DNA of 34,872 bases from the NCBI RefSeq assembly GCF_003207825.1, contig NZ_NKTY01000028.1:1-34872 (forward strand), given 5' to 3'. This document shows, piece after piece, positions 25,515-34,374 of this stretch. The notes beneath the pieces were generated by a model, which searched no databases, had not been told where the DNA came from, and saw nothing but the letters and a program-made list of their open reading frames with translations. The DNA comes from Komagataeibacter saccharivorans (GTDB lineage: Bacteria; Pseudomonadota; Alphaproteobacteria; Acetobacterales; Acetobacteraceae). Position numbers and translations under genes: made by a program. Numbering within the stretch: position 1 is the stretch's first letter; each line of letters starts with the position of its first letter.

Positions 25515-26705
25515 ATGTCCGCCTCGCTCGCACTGGGGGACATCTTCCGGGCTGCCGGTCCTGCCTGGCGGGCAGCCCATATCGGCCGTCTCCCCCTGCA
25601 GCAGCTCAAGGTCATGTCGGCGATCGAACATTGTCGCACCGCAGCCCTTGGTGGCCATGTCGCGGCCTGTGGGGACTGCGGACACTGGCGCATTGCCTAT
25701 AACAGTTGTCGCAACCGCCATTGTCCGCGCTGCCAGGGGAACGCCGCACGGACATGGCTGGCCGAACGCGAGGCCGATCTGCTGCCGGTCGGGTATTTCC
25801 ATGTCGTCTTCACCTTGCCGGCGCGGATCGCCGACATCGCGCTCCAGAACAAGGCCGTTCTCTACGCCCTGCTGTTCCAGGCCGCCTCGGAGACGATGAT
25901 GACGATCGCCGCCGATCCCCGGCATCTGGGTGCCCGCATCGGCATCACCGCCGTGCTGCACAGCTGGGGGTCGGCGCTGACCCACCATCCCCATGTGCAC
26001 ATGATCGTGCCGGGTGGCGGTCTCTCGCCCGATGGCCAGCGCTGGATCTCGTCGCGCCCGGCCTTCCTCCTGCCCGTTCGCGTGCTGGGCAAGCTGTTCC
26101 GCCGCCTGTTCCTGACCCGGCTGCGCGCACTTTTCGATGCCGACCGGCTGGTCTTCCGGGGCCATCTTGCCCCTCTGGCAGAGCGTCGTGCCTTTCTGCG
26201 GTATCTGGCTCCTGTGCGCAGCAGGCGCTGGGTCGTCTACGCCAAACCGCCTTTTGCCGGTCCCAAAGCGGTGCTGGCCTACCTGTCGCGCTATACCCAC
26301 CGCGTCGCTATCTCGAACCGCCGCCTCCTGGCGTTCAACGAAAACGGTGTGACGTTCCGCTACAAGGACTACCGGCGGGACACGGCCCACCAGCAGCAGG
26401 TCATGACACTCGCCACGGATGAGTTCATCCGCCGCTTCATGCTGCATGTCCTGCCACGGGGATTTCATCGCATCCGCCATTATGGCCTGCTGGCCAGTTC
26501 CAGCCGCAAGGCCAGCCTCGCCCGGGTGCGGGAATTGCTGAATGTCATATCCACACCAGCGCCAGAAGTCCCGGAAGCCGAACCGGTCACGCCACCGCCG
26601 TGCCCATGCTGTGGTGGTCCGATGGTCGTCATCCAGATCCTTCCCCGATGGTGCCAGCCTCGAGGGCCGCCACAGGCGAGTGATCCAACCAAGGGATCAC
26701 CATGA
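25515..26705 (+). CDS. IS91-family rolling-circle transposase
   Basis: HUH endonuclease that nicks single strands and drives one-ended rolling-circle transposition. Residues 52-73 form the N-terminal zinc finger (CGDC, then CRNRHCPRC). The metal-binding HVH is at 160-162 in HHPHVHMIVPGGG. The paired tyrosines are Y256 and Y260 in AYLSRYTHRVAIS, matching the Y2 spacing of IS91. The C-terminus has a second Cys cluster, PPCPCCGG. The ribosome site GGAGCAGGGG precedes the start. It looks full length (396 residues) and intact. Confidence 0.9.
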   Translation: MSASLALGDIFRAAGPAWRAAHIGRLPLQQLKVMSAIEHCRTAALGGHVAACGDCGHWRIAYNSCRNRHCPRCQGNAARTWLAEREADLLPVGYFHVVFTLPARIADIALQNKAVLYALLFQAASETMMTIAADPRHLGARIGITAVLHSWGSALTHHPHVHMIVPGGGLSPDGQRWISSRPAFLLPVRVLGKLFRRLFLTRLRALFDADRLVFRGHLAPLAERRAFLRYLAPVRSRRWVVYAKPPFAGPKAVLAYLSRYTHRVAISNRRLLAFNENGVTFRYKDYRRDTAHQQQVMTLATDEFIRRFMLHVLPRGFHRIRHYGLLASSSRKASLARVRELLNVISTPAPEVPEAEPVTPPPCPCCGGPMVVIQILPRWCQPRGPPQASDPTKGSP

Positions 26706-27196
26706 CAGCCCGCAGATACGACAGCATGACCGATCCCGATGTCGGAGTGGCTCCGCGCCGGCAAACCGAGGCTCCTGTACGCATCACTGAAAAAATCGGG
26801 AAAATCGCTGCCTGCACCGCCAGTTCTGACATCGCGTCATGCAGATCCGGTCACAAAAACCCGTTCCAGTTCCACAAACGCACCTGTATGCTCTGGCTCA
26901 GGCTCTCTCACGGGGTGGCGCCAGTTGCAAATTCTCCATAACTGAGTCCCGGTGTCGCGGGTTCGGTCTTCCCAGACTTTCGTACGCCTCGCGGCGCCCG
27001 AAACCCTTCAGGGGAAGCCGAATGTCTGCTTCAGAACTGGCCTGATCATAAACTGCCACCATGGGAGCACGTATAGTCCTTGAATTTTCCATGAGGATTT
27101 TTCAGATTCTGACACGTGAGGATGAGGCCGCATAACTATTTCGGGTAATCTTCCGTCAAATGCAGAATCGACTGGCTGCGAAAAAAGTCAGGAGAA
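26706..27196. other. Non-coding stretch between IS91 unit and merR
   Basis: No gene is supported. The first part probably includes the terminus of the IS91 unit. A 14-codon ORF at 27091-27135 (MRIFQILTREDEAA) is too short to call. The leftward frame 26898-27092 has no recognisable domain. Confidence 0.4.
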
Positions 27197-27595
27197 CTAA
27201 TTATCAAACGGAGAAAGTGCTTCAATAATTCGGCATTCTGAAATATTACCTCCCCCGCATGATTCTATCATCGTAGAAAGTTCATGGCGCAATGCGATGA
27301 GATCCGCAATTTTGCGCTCAATTTCTGCCATATGGTCACGAGCAATTCTATCAACTGTCTTACAATCCTGGGTTCCCTGATCCGTTAGGGATAATAGAGC
27401 TCTTACCTGGTCTAATGAAAAACCCAGATCCCGAGATCGACGAATAAAAGACAGTCTCGCGAGTGCCTCATCATCATAAGTGCGATAATTGCCATCGGTC
27501 CGCTGTGGCGGAGCCAGAAGACCGATCCGTTCGTAATAGCGGATCGTCTCGACTTTGGTATTCGTCGCCTTCCCCAAGGCACCAATCGATCGCAT
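27197..27595 (-). CDS. MerR-family metal-responsive regulator
   Basis: Transcription activator that untwists a long-spacer promoter on binding metal. The N-terminal winged helix-turn-helix shows VETIRYYERIGLLAPPQRTDG, the recognition signature of the family, followed by YRTYDDEALARLSFIRRSRD and the dimerisation coil. Cys78, Cys113 and Cys121 (ESCGGG and ECRIIEAL) match the positions of the metal-binding cysteines in ZntR-like proteins, so a divalent soft metal such as Zn, Cd, Pb or Co is likely. The start at 27595 has GGCAGGG close in front; the frame continues upstream across its own promoter and is rejected there. It is 132 residues and divergent from the transporter operon. Confidence 0.88.
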   Translation of the reverse strand: MRSIGALGKATNTKVETIRYYERIGLLAPPQRTDGNYRTYDDEALARLSFIRRSRDLGFSLDQVRALLSLTDQGTQDCKTVDRIARDHMAEIERKIADLIALRHELSTMIESCGGGNISECRIIEALSPFDN

Positions 27596-27605
27596 TCCCT
27601 GCCTC

Positions 27606-27638
27606 TTGACCCTGTAGTTGCTACAGGGAGCATACATT
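27606..27638 (+). promoter_or_regulatory. MerR-type operator and promoter of the metal efflux operon
   Basis: TTGACC (27606-27611) is the -35 element. A perfect dyad, CCCTGTAG (27610-27617), TTG, CTACAGGG (27621-27628), lies in the spacer, and a weak -10 (CATACA or TACATT) starts at about 27631-27633, leaving about 19-21 bp. This over-long spacer with the dyad inside is the hallmark of MerR-activated promoters. The same dyad would also control merR leftward. Confidence 0.82.
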
Positions 27639-27668
27639 AAAACAGATGATTCGTCAGGGAGGCGCTGG

Positions 27669-28319
27669 ATGGCAGGAGGATGCTGTGGTGGATGCACAGA
27701 TACGCCGCTACCAATCAATAAATCATGGCGGAGAGCGCTCCTGATCGCGCTTTTTCTCAATGCCAGCATGTTTGCCGTTGAAGCTGGGGCTGGCGTGTCG
27801 GTTGGATCTGCATCCGTACAGGCGGACGCGATTGATTTCCTTGGCGACAGCGCCAACTACGCAATAAGCCTCAGTGTTGCCGGAATGGCATTGCGATGGC
27901 GAGCTGGCGCGGCCTTTCTGAAAGGCCTGACCCTGTTCATGGCTGGGCTATGGGTAATGGCCAATGCTGGGTGGATAGTAATGAACAGCAACCATCCGCC
28001 TCACCCAGACGCAATGGGCGGCATTGGTCTGCTTGCCCTCGCGGTCAATCTGGCCTGTGCCCTCATATTATGGACACACCGGAAAGGTGATGCCAACCGC
28101 CGTTCTGTATGGATCTGCTCTCGTAATGATGCGATCGGAAATGTTGCCGTTGTGCTGGCAGCTCTGGGCGTGTTTGGCACTCGTTCTGCGTGGCCGGATA
28201 TTGCGGTAGCTGCCATCCTTGCGATGCTTGGTATTAGTGGAGGTGTGCAGATTATGCGACAATCGAGAGTAGAACTAACAGATAACAAATCAGATATATC
28301 ACGACATATCAATGTATAA
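27669..28319 (+). CDS. CDF-like cation transporter, short form without cytoplasmic tail domain
   Basis: Membrane protein of 216 residues with an N-terminal Cys cluster C5-C6-x-x-C9 that could bind soft metal. The segments are about 21-41, 62-80, 85-105, 117-135, 156-171 and 176-195. D56-x-x-x-D60 (DFLGD) and D154-x-x-x-N158 (NDAIGN) stand at the metal sites of CDF helices II and V. The C-terminal domain of classical CDF proteins is missing, but this short form is a recognised group. AGGGAGG (27656-27662) marks ATG 27669. It is first in the MerR-driven operon and overlaps the next gene by 8 bases. It should move metal from cytoplasm to periplasm, where the RND unit collects it. Confidence 0.8.
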   Translation: MAGGCCGGCTDTPLPINKSWRRALLIALFLNASMFAVEAGAGVSVGSASVQADAIDFLGDSANYAISLSVAGMALRWRAGAAFLKGLTLFMAGLWVMANAGWIVMNSNHPPHPDAMGGIGLLALAVNLACALILWTHRKGDANRRSVWICSRNDAIGNVAVVLAALGVFGTRSAWPDIAVAAILAMLGISGGVQIMRQSRVELTDNKSDISRHINV

Positions 28320-29754
28320 ATCATATAATACTCTAGAATATATTAAGCAGGTAAGGAGACGCACACGCTATAATGCGGCATTCATTCTCCTGATTTTTCC
28401 CCTGCTCTGTGGCTGTACAAATAGTGATCACTCAAATATTTCGCCGGAATCAGATGTCCAGAAATTTTCCAGCCGTCAATTTACGGATGCCGGATTGCAA
28501 GAATTCATTACAAAAGTTCTCGGACCAAACGTATCGAGTCAGGAAAACGCATGGGGCATCACTCGCCTGACGCTTGCTACCTTGTATTTTCATCCCGATA
28601 TCCTTGTAGCTAAAGCTGAACTGGAAACGGCTCGCGCTGGAATCAAGACAGCCGGTCAACTGCCCAATCCCAGTTTCACGGTGCTGGGTGGCCCATCGGC
28701 TCATTACGTCGGCTACGGCGCGTCAATACTGATCGAATTTTTCGGCAGGCGTTATCACCGTATCAAAGAAGCCAGATATCGGGCTGCCGTCGCGCAATGG
28801 GAAGTCATCAATACTGCATGGAAACTACGCAGCGACACGCGGTCTGCTCTTCTCGGCGTCTGGGCTGTATCCGGGCGCCTCAAGCTTGTGGAAGAGACTG
28901 CGGCAGCTAAACGCGAACTCTTTACCCTGGAACAGGCACGTTTTGATCAGGGGCGAGCATCCGCTCTCGAAATATCGCAGGTACGGACGGAAATGATCCA
29001 TGCCGAGTTGTCTGTCAGTGATCTGCGGCGCGAGTATGCCGTCCGTAAGGCAGCTCTGGCAGGAGCAATCGGGGTTCCTGCCGAAGCACTTGATTCCATT
29101 GCTCTTGATACAAAAGCATTTGATGTCTGTCCCGACCTCATGGAATACCGCGATTCACAGGACATGAGATACCAAGCCGTAATGCAACGCGCGGATCTGC
29201 GGGAACTTCTTGCGTCTTATGACGCCGCCCGACAGGCTCTACGGGTCGAAGTTTCCCGACGCTATCCCGATGTCACCATCAGTCCCGCCTATAACTGGGA
29301 TATTTCAAATCGCTTTGAGGTAAATCCCTCTCTGCAAATTCCGATTTTCAATCAGAACGAAGGCCCCATAGCTGAAGCTGTTGGGCAGGAGCATGAGGCG
29401 GCGGCTCGTCTCCGGCGTGCAGAGAACACGGTGTTTAAGTCCATCTCGCAGGCTACGGCCAATTACCGCGGCACGACATCAATTCTGCTACAGGCGGATG
29501 AACTTGCCAAAACCGTACGGGTAAGGCTGAACCAGATGCAGCACCGCCTTCAGTCAGGCGCAATCGACCGACCAACGATGGTTATGACTCATATAGAGCA
29601 GATTCAAGCAGAGACCGCTCTTCTTGAAGCAGAAATTCAGCAACGGCAAGCCATAGGTCAGATCGAAGATGGCATGCAGCAGCCCATTTTTGATCACACC
29701 AGTGCCGCGCAGGTTTCCGGCCTGCTTGAAAATAACCAAAGGAACTCACCATGA
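28312..29754 (+). CDS. Outer-membrane efflux factor (CzcC/CusC-like), lipoprotein
   Basis: TolC-type channel of 480 residues. After a basic leader, the hydrophobic stretch ends LLCGC, so Cys35 is the predicted lipidation site. The leader is long, and no closer start is available. Two OEP halves are seen: LYFHPDILVAKAELETARAG near residues 98-117 and a second repeat with LLASYDAARQALRVEVSRRYPD. This places it near metal-pump channels rather than the OprM-like gene at 6635. It overlaps the CDF gene by 8 bases and the adaptor by 4. No truncation is seen. Confidence 0.82.
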   Translation: MYKSYNTLEYIKQVRRRTRYNAAFILLIFPLLCGCTNSDHSNISPESDVQKFSSRQFTDAGLQEFITKVLGPNVSSQENAWGITRLTLATLYFHPDILVAKAELETARAGIKTAGQLPNPSFTVLGGPSAHYVGYGASILIEFFGRRYHRIKEARYRAAVAQWEVINTAWKLRSDTRSALLGVWAVSGRLKLVEETAAAKRELFTLEQARFDQGRASALEISQVRTEMIHAELSVSDLRREYAVRKAALAGAIGVPAEALDSIALDTKAFDVCPDLMEYRDSQDMRYQAVMQRADLRELLASYDAARQALRVEVSRRYPDVTISPAYNWDISNRFEVNPSLQIPIFNQNEGPIAEAVGQEHEAAARLRRAENTVFKSISQATANYRGTTSILLQADELAKTVRVRLNQMQHRLQSGAIDRPTMVMTHIEQIQAETALLEAEIQQRQAIGQIEDGMQQPIFDHTSAAQVSGLLENNQRNSP

Positions 29755-30785
29755 AAGCGAGGGCCTTCTGGCTGCCTCTTGTAGGTCTTTCTGTCTTCCT
29801 AGTTCTAAACGTGGCGGACATTGCTATTGCAGATGATGATGATCCACCAGTTTCGGTTCTTGGCGAAGAGGCGACCGTGACGGTCTCCCCGGAAGCAGTT
29901 ACGAAGAGTGGTATCGCTTCTGCACGACCCAGCATCGTGCCTTGGAGAAAGTTGGTTCCCGCCTATGGTTACGTTCTGAACGCAACACAACTTATCACTC
30001 TTGTTAGTGATTATGCTGACATGAAAGCGCGGCTGGAGAGCATGCAGGCACAGCAGACGCTTGCCCGTGCGAAACTCGATCGTGACAAAGGACTGTATCG
30101 CGACCGGCAGAATATCTCTCAGGAACAATTCCAGGAGACAACAGCCAGATTTCAGTCCAACTCAGCTATGGTAAAAGCAGAACAGGTCCGGGTGAATAAC
30201 GCACTTAATATTATCAGACAGCAATTTGGTTCGGTCATATCTGACGCTACCGAAAAAAATACAATTTTCATTACACAGTTACTTCAACAACAAGTGGTCT
30301 TGGTCAAGGTGACCCTTCCACCAGATACGGATCTACCAACCCCACCAAGTCAGGCGGATGTGACCGATTATGGAAACACGGGTGGACACGGGACAATGCT
30401 CCACTATTTGTCTCCTGTAACCATGACCGATCCTGCTATTCAGGGGCGTAGCTTTTTCTATTTTGCGTCGGCTGAAAGTCAGCTTGTCGCGGGCATGAAT
30501 GTTTCCGTTCTCCTGCCTACCGAAGAGGAACGTCCCGGTATCCGGATACCTGCATCAGCTATTATCTGGCTGCAAGGTAAGTCGTGGATATACCGTGATA
30601 ACGGACACGGAAAATTTACACGCCTACCCCTTACGACCGACGTGCCGGACCGAGAAGGTGGCTACCTGATCCAAGATACTCCAGGACAAATCACACACGA
30701 AACGCAAATCGTCGTAGAGGGTACGCAATTACTTCTGTCTGAAGAATTCCGAGCTCAGCTTGAATCAGGAGACGATGACGACTGA
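29751..30785 (+). CDS. RND periplasmic adaptor of the metal pump
   Basis: Adaptor of 344 residues with a signal-anchor-like N-terminus (AFWLPLVGLSVFLVLNVADI). A coiled-coil hairpin follows (DMKARLESMQAQQTLARAKL then RDKGLYRDRQNISQEQF), and a beta-barrel region with RIPASAIIWLQGKSWIYRDN. The usual lipoyl half-motif around GxVxxLxVxxGDxVxKGQ is not visible where expected: after the strand YGYVLNATQLITLVS the protein runs straight into the hairpin. Acidic runs flank the mature part (DDDDPP near 28-33 and GDDDD at the C-terminus), perhaps metal-binding. It overlaps its neighbours by 4 bases and 1 base, so its dose is coupled to them. Confidence 0.82.
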   Translation: MKARAFWLPLVGLSVFLVLNVADIAIADDDDPPVSVLGEEATVTVSPEAVTKSGIASARPSIVPWRKLVPAYGYVLNATQLITLVSDYADMKARLESMQAQQTLARAKLDRDKGLYRDRQNISQEQFQETTARFQSNSAMVKAEQVRVNNALNIIRQQFGSVISDATEKNTIFITQLLQQQVVLVKVTLPPDTDLPTPPSQADVTDYGNTGGHGTMLHYLSPVTMTDPAIQGRSFFYFASAESQLVAGMNVSVLLPTEEERPGIRIPASAIIWLQGKSWIYRDNGHGKFTRLPLTTDVPDREGGYLIQDTPGQITHETQIVVEGTQLLLSEEFRAQLESGDDDD

Positions 30786-33700
30786 TGACGGGACGTTCTT
30801 TCAGCCTTCAGGCAGCTATTATCGGGTTTTCGATCCGCTTCCGGGGCGTGGTTATCGCAACCGCATGTCTGTTGTTCTTCTATGGCCTGTATGGCTTGAG
30901 ACATGCCAGCTATGATGTGTTTCCGGAATTCATTCCGCCACGGGTCACGATCCAGACCGAAGCCGCTGGTTTTACGCCGGAACAGGTCGAAACATTGGTT
31001 AGTCGCCCAATGGAAATTGCCCTGACCGGCCTCCCGGGTATTCAGCGCGTGCAATCGACTTCGATTCAGGGACTGTCAGTCGTCAACGTCCTGTTTGCGA
31101 CATCGACCGATATTTATCGCGCCCGGCAACTGGTCGGGGAACAAATGAATGTTGTTGCACAGCAATTGCCAGCCGGTGTTCATGCTCCGACTATGACGCC
31201 ACTGACCTCATCCGCCGGTCTGGTACTGGTGATTGGTCTGACGTCGGAACAACAGTCCCTCATGCAGTTGCGCACGCTTACTGACTGGTCATTAAGGCCG
31301 CGTCTGCTGGCGTTGCCTGGTGTGGCTGGAGTCAGTGTGTTTGGCGGGGAGCGTCGGTCACTCCAGATACAGGTACATCCAGACCAACTCATCTTGCATC
31401 ATATCGGACTTGATGACGTCCTTGCGGCTGCCCAGGAAGCAACTGGCATACAGGGGGCCGGCTTTATTGATACCCCGAACCAAAGAGTCGTTCTTCAGTC
31501 TGACGGTCAGGCCCTGACGCCAGAAAGTCTGGCCCGCACTGTGATTGTCCGCTCTGATAATGGTGCTGTCACACTGGGCAGTATTGCCACTGTAACTGAA
31601 GCCCCTATTCCCGCCTTCGGCGCGGCCAGTATCGAGGGAAAGACAGGCATTGTGGTTAATATATGGGAACAGTACGGTGCCAATACGATGGCTGTGACCC
31701 GGGAAATCGAGGCGGCACTTACCGATTTCCGCCCGCAATTGCAGGGACAGGGGATTACATTGCATGCTGACCTGTTCCGACCCGCCAATTTCATTACGAC
31801 CGCATTGGGGAATGCCACACGAGCATTGCTTCTGGGCGGTTTTCTAGTGGTTGCCGTAATCTTTCTTTTCCTTTTTGACCTGCGAACCGCTGCAATCTGT
31901 TGCGCCACCATACCTTTGGCTATTCTGATAGCCCTGTCGTTGCTGGAGACACTCGGGGTTACTTTGAATGCCATGACCCTGGGGGGGCTTGCTATCGCCA
32001 TCGGCGAGGTCGTGGATGACGCCGTGATCGGGGTCGAAAATGTTACACGCCGATTGCGTGAAAACCGGCTTCTGGTCCAGCCCGCATCTACAGCGCGCGT
32101 CGTACTCGATGCATGCGTTGAAGTCCGCAGTGCAGTGGTTTACGCGACCTTTGCTGTCATTATCGTTTTCTTGCCTGTCATCGCCCTTCCCGGACTTTCG
32201 GGACGACTGTTTGCTCCACTGGCAACAGCTTATGTTCTTGCGGTCATGGCTTCTCTTGCCGCTGCTGTAACCGTTGTACCTGCACTCTGCGCATGGCTCT
32301 TGGCGACGCCTGGAGAAACCCGGAGAGAGCCCCCCCTGGCAGGATGGACCGCCAGAGCTTATGAATGTCTTCTGGCCAGATTAATGCGCCATCCCCGATT
32401 TGTTATAGGCGGGATGATCCTGACCACCTTGATAGGGTTTGCGGCCCTTCCATTCCTTGAAAGCGATTTCATTCCTGATTTCAAGGAAGGTCACCTTATC
32501 ATTCATATGACGGCTGCTCCGGGGACTTCCCTGGAACAGTCTCTGAAATTAGGTAGACAGGTTACAGAAAAACTTCGTCAGCTTCCCGAAATCCGTTCGG
32601 TTGCTCAGAGAGTCGGACGCGCCTCGCTGGATGAGGACACGTATGGACCACATACCAGCGAGTTTGAGGTTGATTTGAATCAGGTGGATGGGAAGGCTTC
32701 CCGACAGATTGATGCCCGCGTTCGCAAAGCGCTTGACGGGTTCGTTGGGGCCAGTTTTTCTGTCAGTAGTTTTTTGACGATGCGCGTAAACGAAACCCTT
32801 TCTGGTTCGTCTTCGGCTGTGGCAATCAATATTATTGGCGATGATCTGGATGTATTGGATATCCAGGCAAATAATATTGTCCGCATGTTGCATCAGATAC
32901 ATGGCGCAACAGATGTCCGGATAGAAGCACCCCCTGGTGTTCCGGAACTTGCTATTCGGCTACGCCCTGCTGATCTGGAGCGCTGGGGGCTTCGGTCGGC
33001 GGATGTACTCCGATCCATCCATACAGCCTGGCAGGGTGAAACCGTGGGGCAGATATACGAGCGTTCTGCGGCTTTTAATGTTATGGTTCGTCTTGATGAC
33101 GCAAGTCGTAATGATGTTGCGTCTGTCGGCTTCCTGCCACTGCATACTGTTCACGGAAACTACGTACCACTCCGCGCTGTCGCAGACATATATGAGACGA
33201 ACGGTCGCTATCAGGTGTCACATCTGGGAGCACAGAGAACACAGACTGTCACCGCAAATGTTACAGGACGATCAGCTCAATCTTTCGTTCAGGACGCACG
33301 CACGGCTATAGCAAAAAATATCAAACTGCCTCTTGGAACCTACGTTCAGTTTACATCCGCAGCGGAAGCTGAATCACAATCACGCAAGGAACTGTTTATA
33401 AATTCCGGGCTCGCTGCCATAGCGGTCATGATTCTGCTCTCAATAATCACACAAGGATGGCGCAATCTCGCTCTGATACTCGTCAATCTTCCCTTCGCAT
33501 TTGTCGGCGGCATTCTGGCAATCATTGTTTCCGGCACAACGCTAACTCTTGGGGCAACAGTCGGCTTCGTTACTCTATTCGGGATTACGCTTCGGAATTC
33601 GGTGATGATGATTTCGCATTTTGAGACTTTGGTCGAGCGGGAACATCTCACATGGGGAGTAACAACAGCGCTCCGGGGGGCCAGAGACCGCGTCGTCCCC

Positions 33701-33919
33701 GTACTCATGACATCGCTCGTTACGGCGCTTGGACTGGCGCCTCTGGCTGTTGATATGAATGCGCCTGGGCGGGAAATCGAAGGACCTATGGCAGCTGTCA
33801 TTCTTGGAGGGCTCATGACATCAATGATACTTAACCTGTTTGTTTTGCCTATTCTTGCTGTCAAATTTGGTAGTTTTTCTGAAAACGAAACGGGAGTTCC
33901 GGAAACCTTGTTCAAGTGA
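30785..33919 (+). CDS. RND efflux permease of the metal pump (CusA/CzcA-like family)
   Basis: Inner-membrane pump of 1044 residues. YDVFPEFIPPRVTIQTEAAG (about 44-63) is the N-terminal signature of the heavy-metal group. The proton-relay region reads TLGGLAIAIGEVVDDAVIGV with Glu408, Asp411 and Asp412, not the DFG-x-x-VDGA form of classical CzcA. Later blocks include FDLRTAAICCATIPLA and the GITLRNSVMMISH segment. TGATG joins it to the adaptor. The CBA trio is completed by the two upstream genes; substrate metal is unproven, with the MerR sensor pointing to a divalent soft metal. GC content appears lower than in the first half of the window. Confidence 0.88.
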   Translation: MTGRSFSLQAAIIGFSIRFRGVVIATACLLFFYGLYGLRHASYDVFPEFIPPRVTIQTEAAGFTPEQVETLVSRPMEIALTGLPGIQRVQSTSIQGLSVVNVLFATSTDIYRARQLVGEQMNVVAQQLPAGVHAPTMTPLTSSAGLVLVIGLTSEQQSLMQLRTLTDWSLRPRLLALPGVAGVSVFGGERRSLQIQVHPDQLILHHIGLDDVLAAAQEATGIQGAGFIDTPNQRVVLQSDGQALTPESLARTVIVRSDNGAVTLGSIATVTEAPIPAFGAASIEGKTGIVVNIWEQYGANTMAVTREIEAALTDFRPQLQGQGITLHADLFRPANFITTALGNATRALLLGGFLVVAVIFLFLFDLRTAAICCATIPLAILIALSLLETLGVTLNAMTLGGLAIAIGEVVDDAVIGVENVTRRLRENRLLVQPASTARVVLDACVEVRSAVVYATFAVIIVFLPVIALPGLSGRLFAPLATAYVLAVMASLAAAVTVVPALCAWLLATPGETRREPPLAGWTARAYECLLARLMRHPRFVIGGMILTTLIGFAALPFLESDFIPDFKEGHLIIHMTAAPGTSLEQSLKLGRQVTEKLRQLPEIRSVAQRVGRASLDEDTYGPHTSEFEVDLNQVDGKASRQIDARVRKALDGFVGASFSVSSFLTMRVNETLSGSSSAVAINIIGDDLDVLDIQANNIVRMLHQIHGATDVRIEAPPGVPELAIRLRPADLERWGLRSADVLRSIHTAWQGETVGQIYERSAAFNVMVRLDDASRNDVASVGFLPLHTVHGNYVPLRAVADIYETNGRYQVSHLGAQRTQTVTANVTGRSAQSFVQDARTAIAKNIKLPLGTYVQFTSAAEAESQSRKELFINSGLAAIAVMILLSIITQGWRNLALILVNLPFAFVGGILAIIVSGTTLTLGATVGFVTLFGITLRNSVMMISHFETLVEREHLTWGVTTALRGARDRVVPVLMTSLVTALGLAPLAVDMNAPGREIEGPMAAVILGGLMTSMILNLFVLPILAVKFGSFSENETGVPETLFK

Positions 33920-33939
33920 CAGGTATGGGCCACTGCTGC

Positions 33940-34150
33940 ACAGAACTACTTGAAGATTATGTCCGATATGCCAATAGAACCCAGAATGAAAACTGCTTCC
34001 GTATCACGCTCGGCCACCATTCGGTCTGGCTCGACCTTCTGGTTGGGTTCGGAATTGCCTTCATGAATCTTGACGCTGTCCAGAAAATCTGGATTGCCGC
34101 CCGCACCGAACATCATCGTGTCAAGGCCGAAAACCGAAAGCATCGTTGCC
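33940..34150 (+). pseudogene. Fragment of a CDF-like transporter C-terminus
   Basis: From 34021 one frame reads SVWLDLLVGFGIAFMNLDAV, then QKIWIAARTEHH. The intact transporter at 27669 has SAWPDIAVAAILAMLGISGG at the equivalent place, so the S-x-W-x-D-[IL]-x-V pattern and the amphipathic continuation agree. Upstream in the frame no NDAIGN motif or membrane segments follow, so only the last transmembrane helix seems preserved. Confidence is limited because it rests on one short similarity seen by eye. Confidence 0.45.
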
Positions 34151-34374
34151 CGATCCAAATGATTTATACTCCCTGCCCAGTGGCTTCGGGCGTGTCTTGC
34201 TACGGCCAACCTAAGCGCCTGTATTCTTGCTGGTTATTTCCCATAACGATCACCCCACTCTCGGCTCCAAGTGATAGCGGGGGACTGCGCGGACTATGTC
34301 CGTTATGCGAAAGGCGAGCCAACCCACTTTTATGTCCGACATGAGGCGGAAGCCGACATGGAGGCATCGCTCCG
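34151..34374. other. Unassigned stretch between CDF fragment and helicase
   Basis: A rightward frame from 34271 reads VIAGDCADYVRYAKGEPTHF and remains open to 34435, running into the helicase gene on the other strand. It lacks a start and I do not recognise it. It may be the end of a lost gene. Confidence 0.3.

Larger units (their letters stand above)
24584..26705 (+). mobile_element. IS91-type unit: tyrosine recombinase plus Y2/HUH transposase
   Basis: Two rightward genes 19 bases apart form a unit known from a subgroup of IS91-family elements that carry an XerD-like recombinase ahead of the rolling-circle transposase. The true ends are not recognised; these elements lack inverted repeats and target duplications. 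The left end probably lies in 24334-24583, which has no gene, and the right end in 26706-26760. Confidence 0.75.

Noticed and set aside
27091-27135. 14-codon ORF MRIFQILTREDEAA
   Set aside because: No ribosome site, no known family and too short to support; possibly chance.
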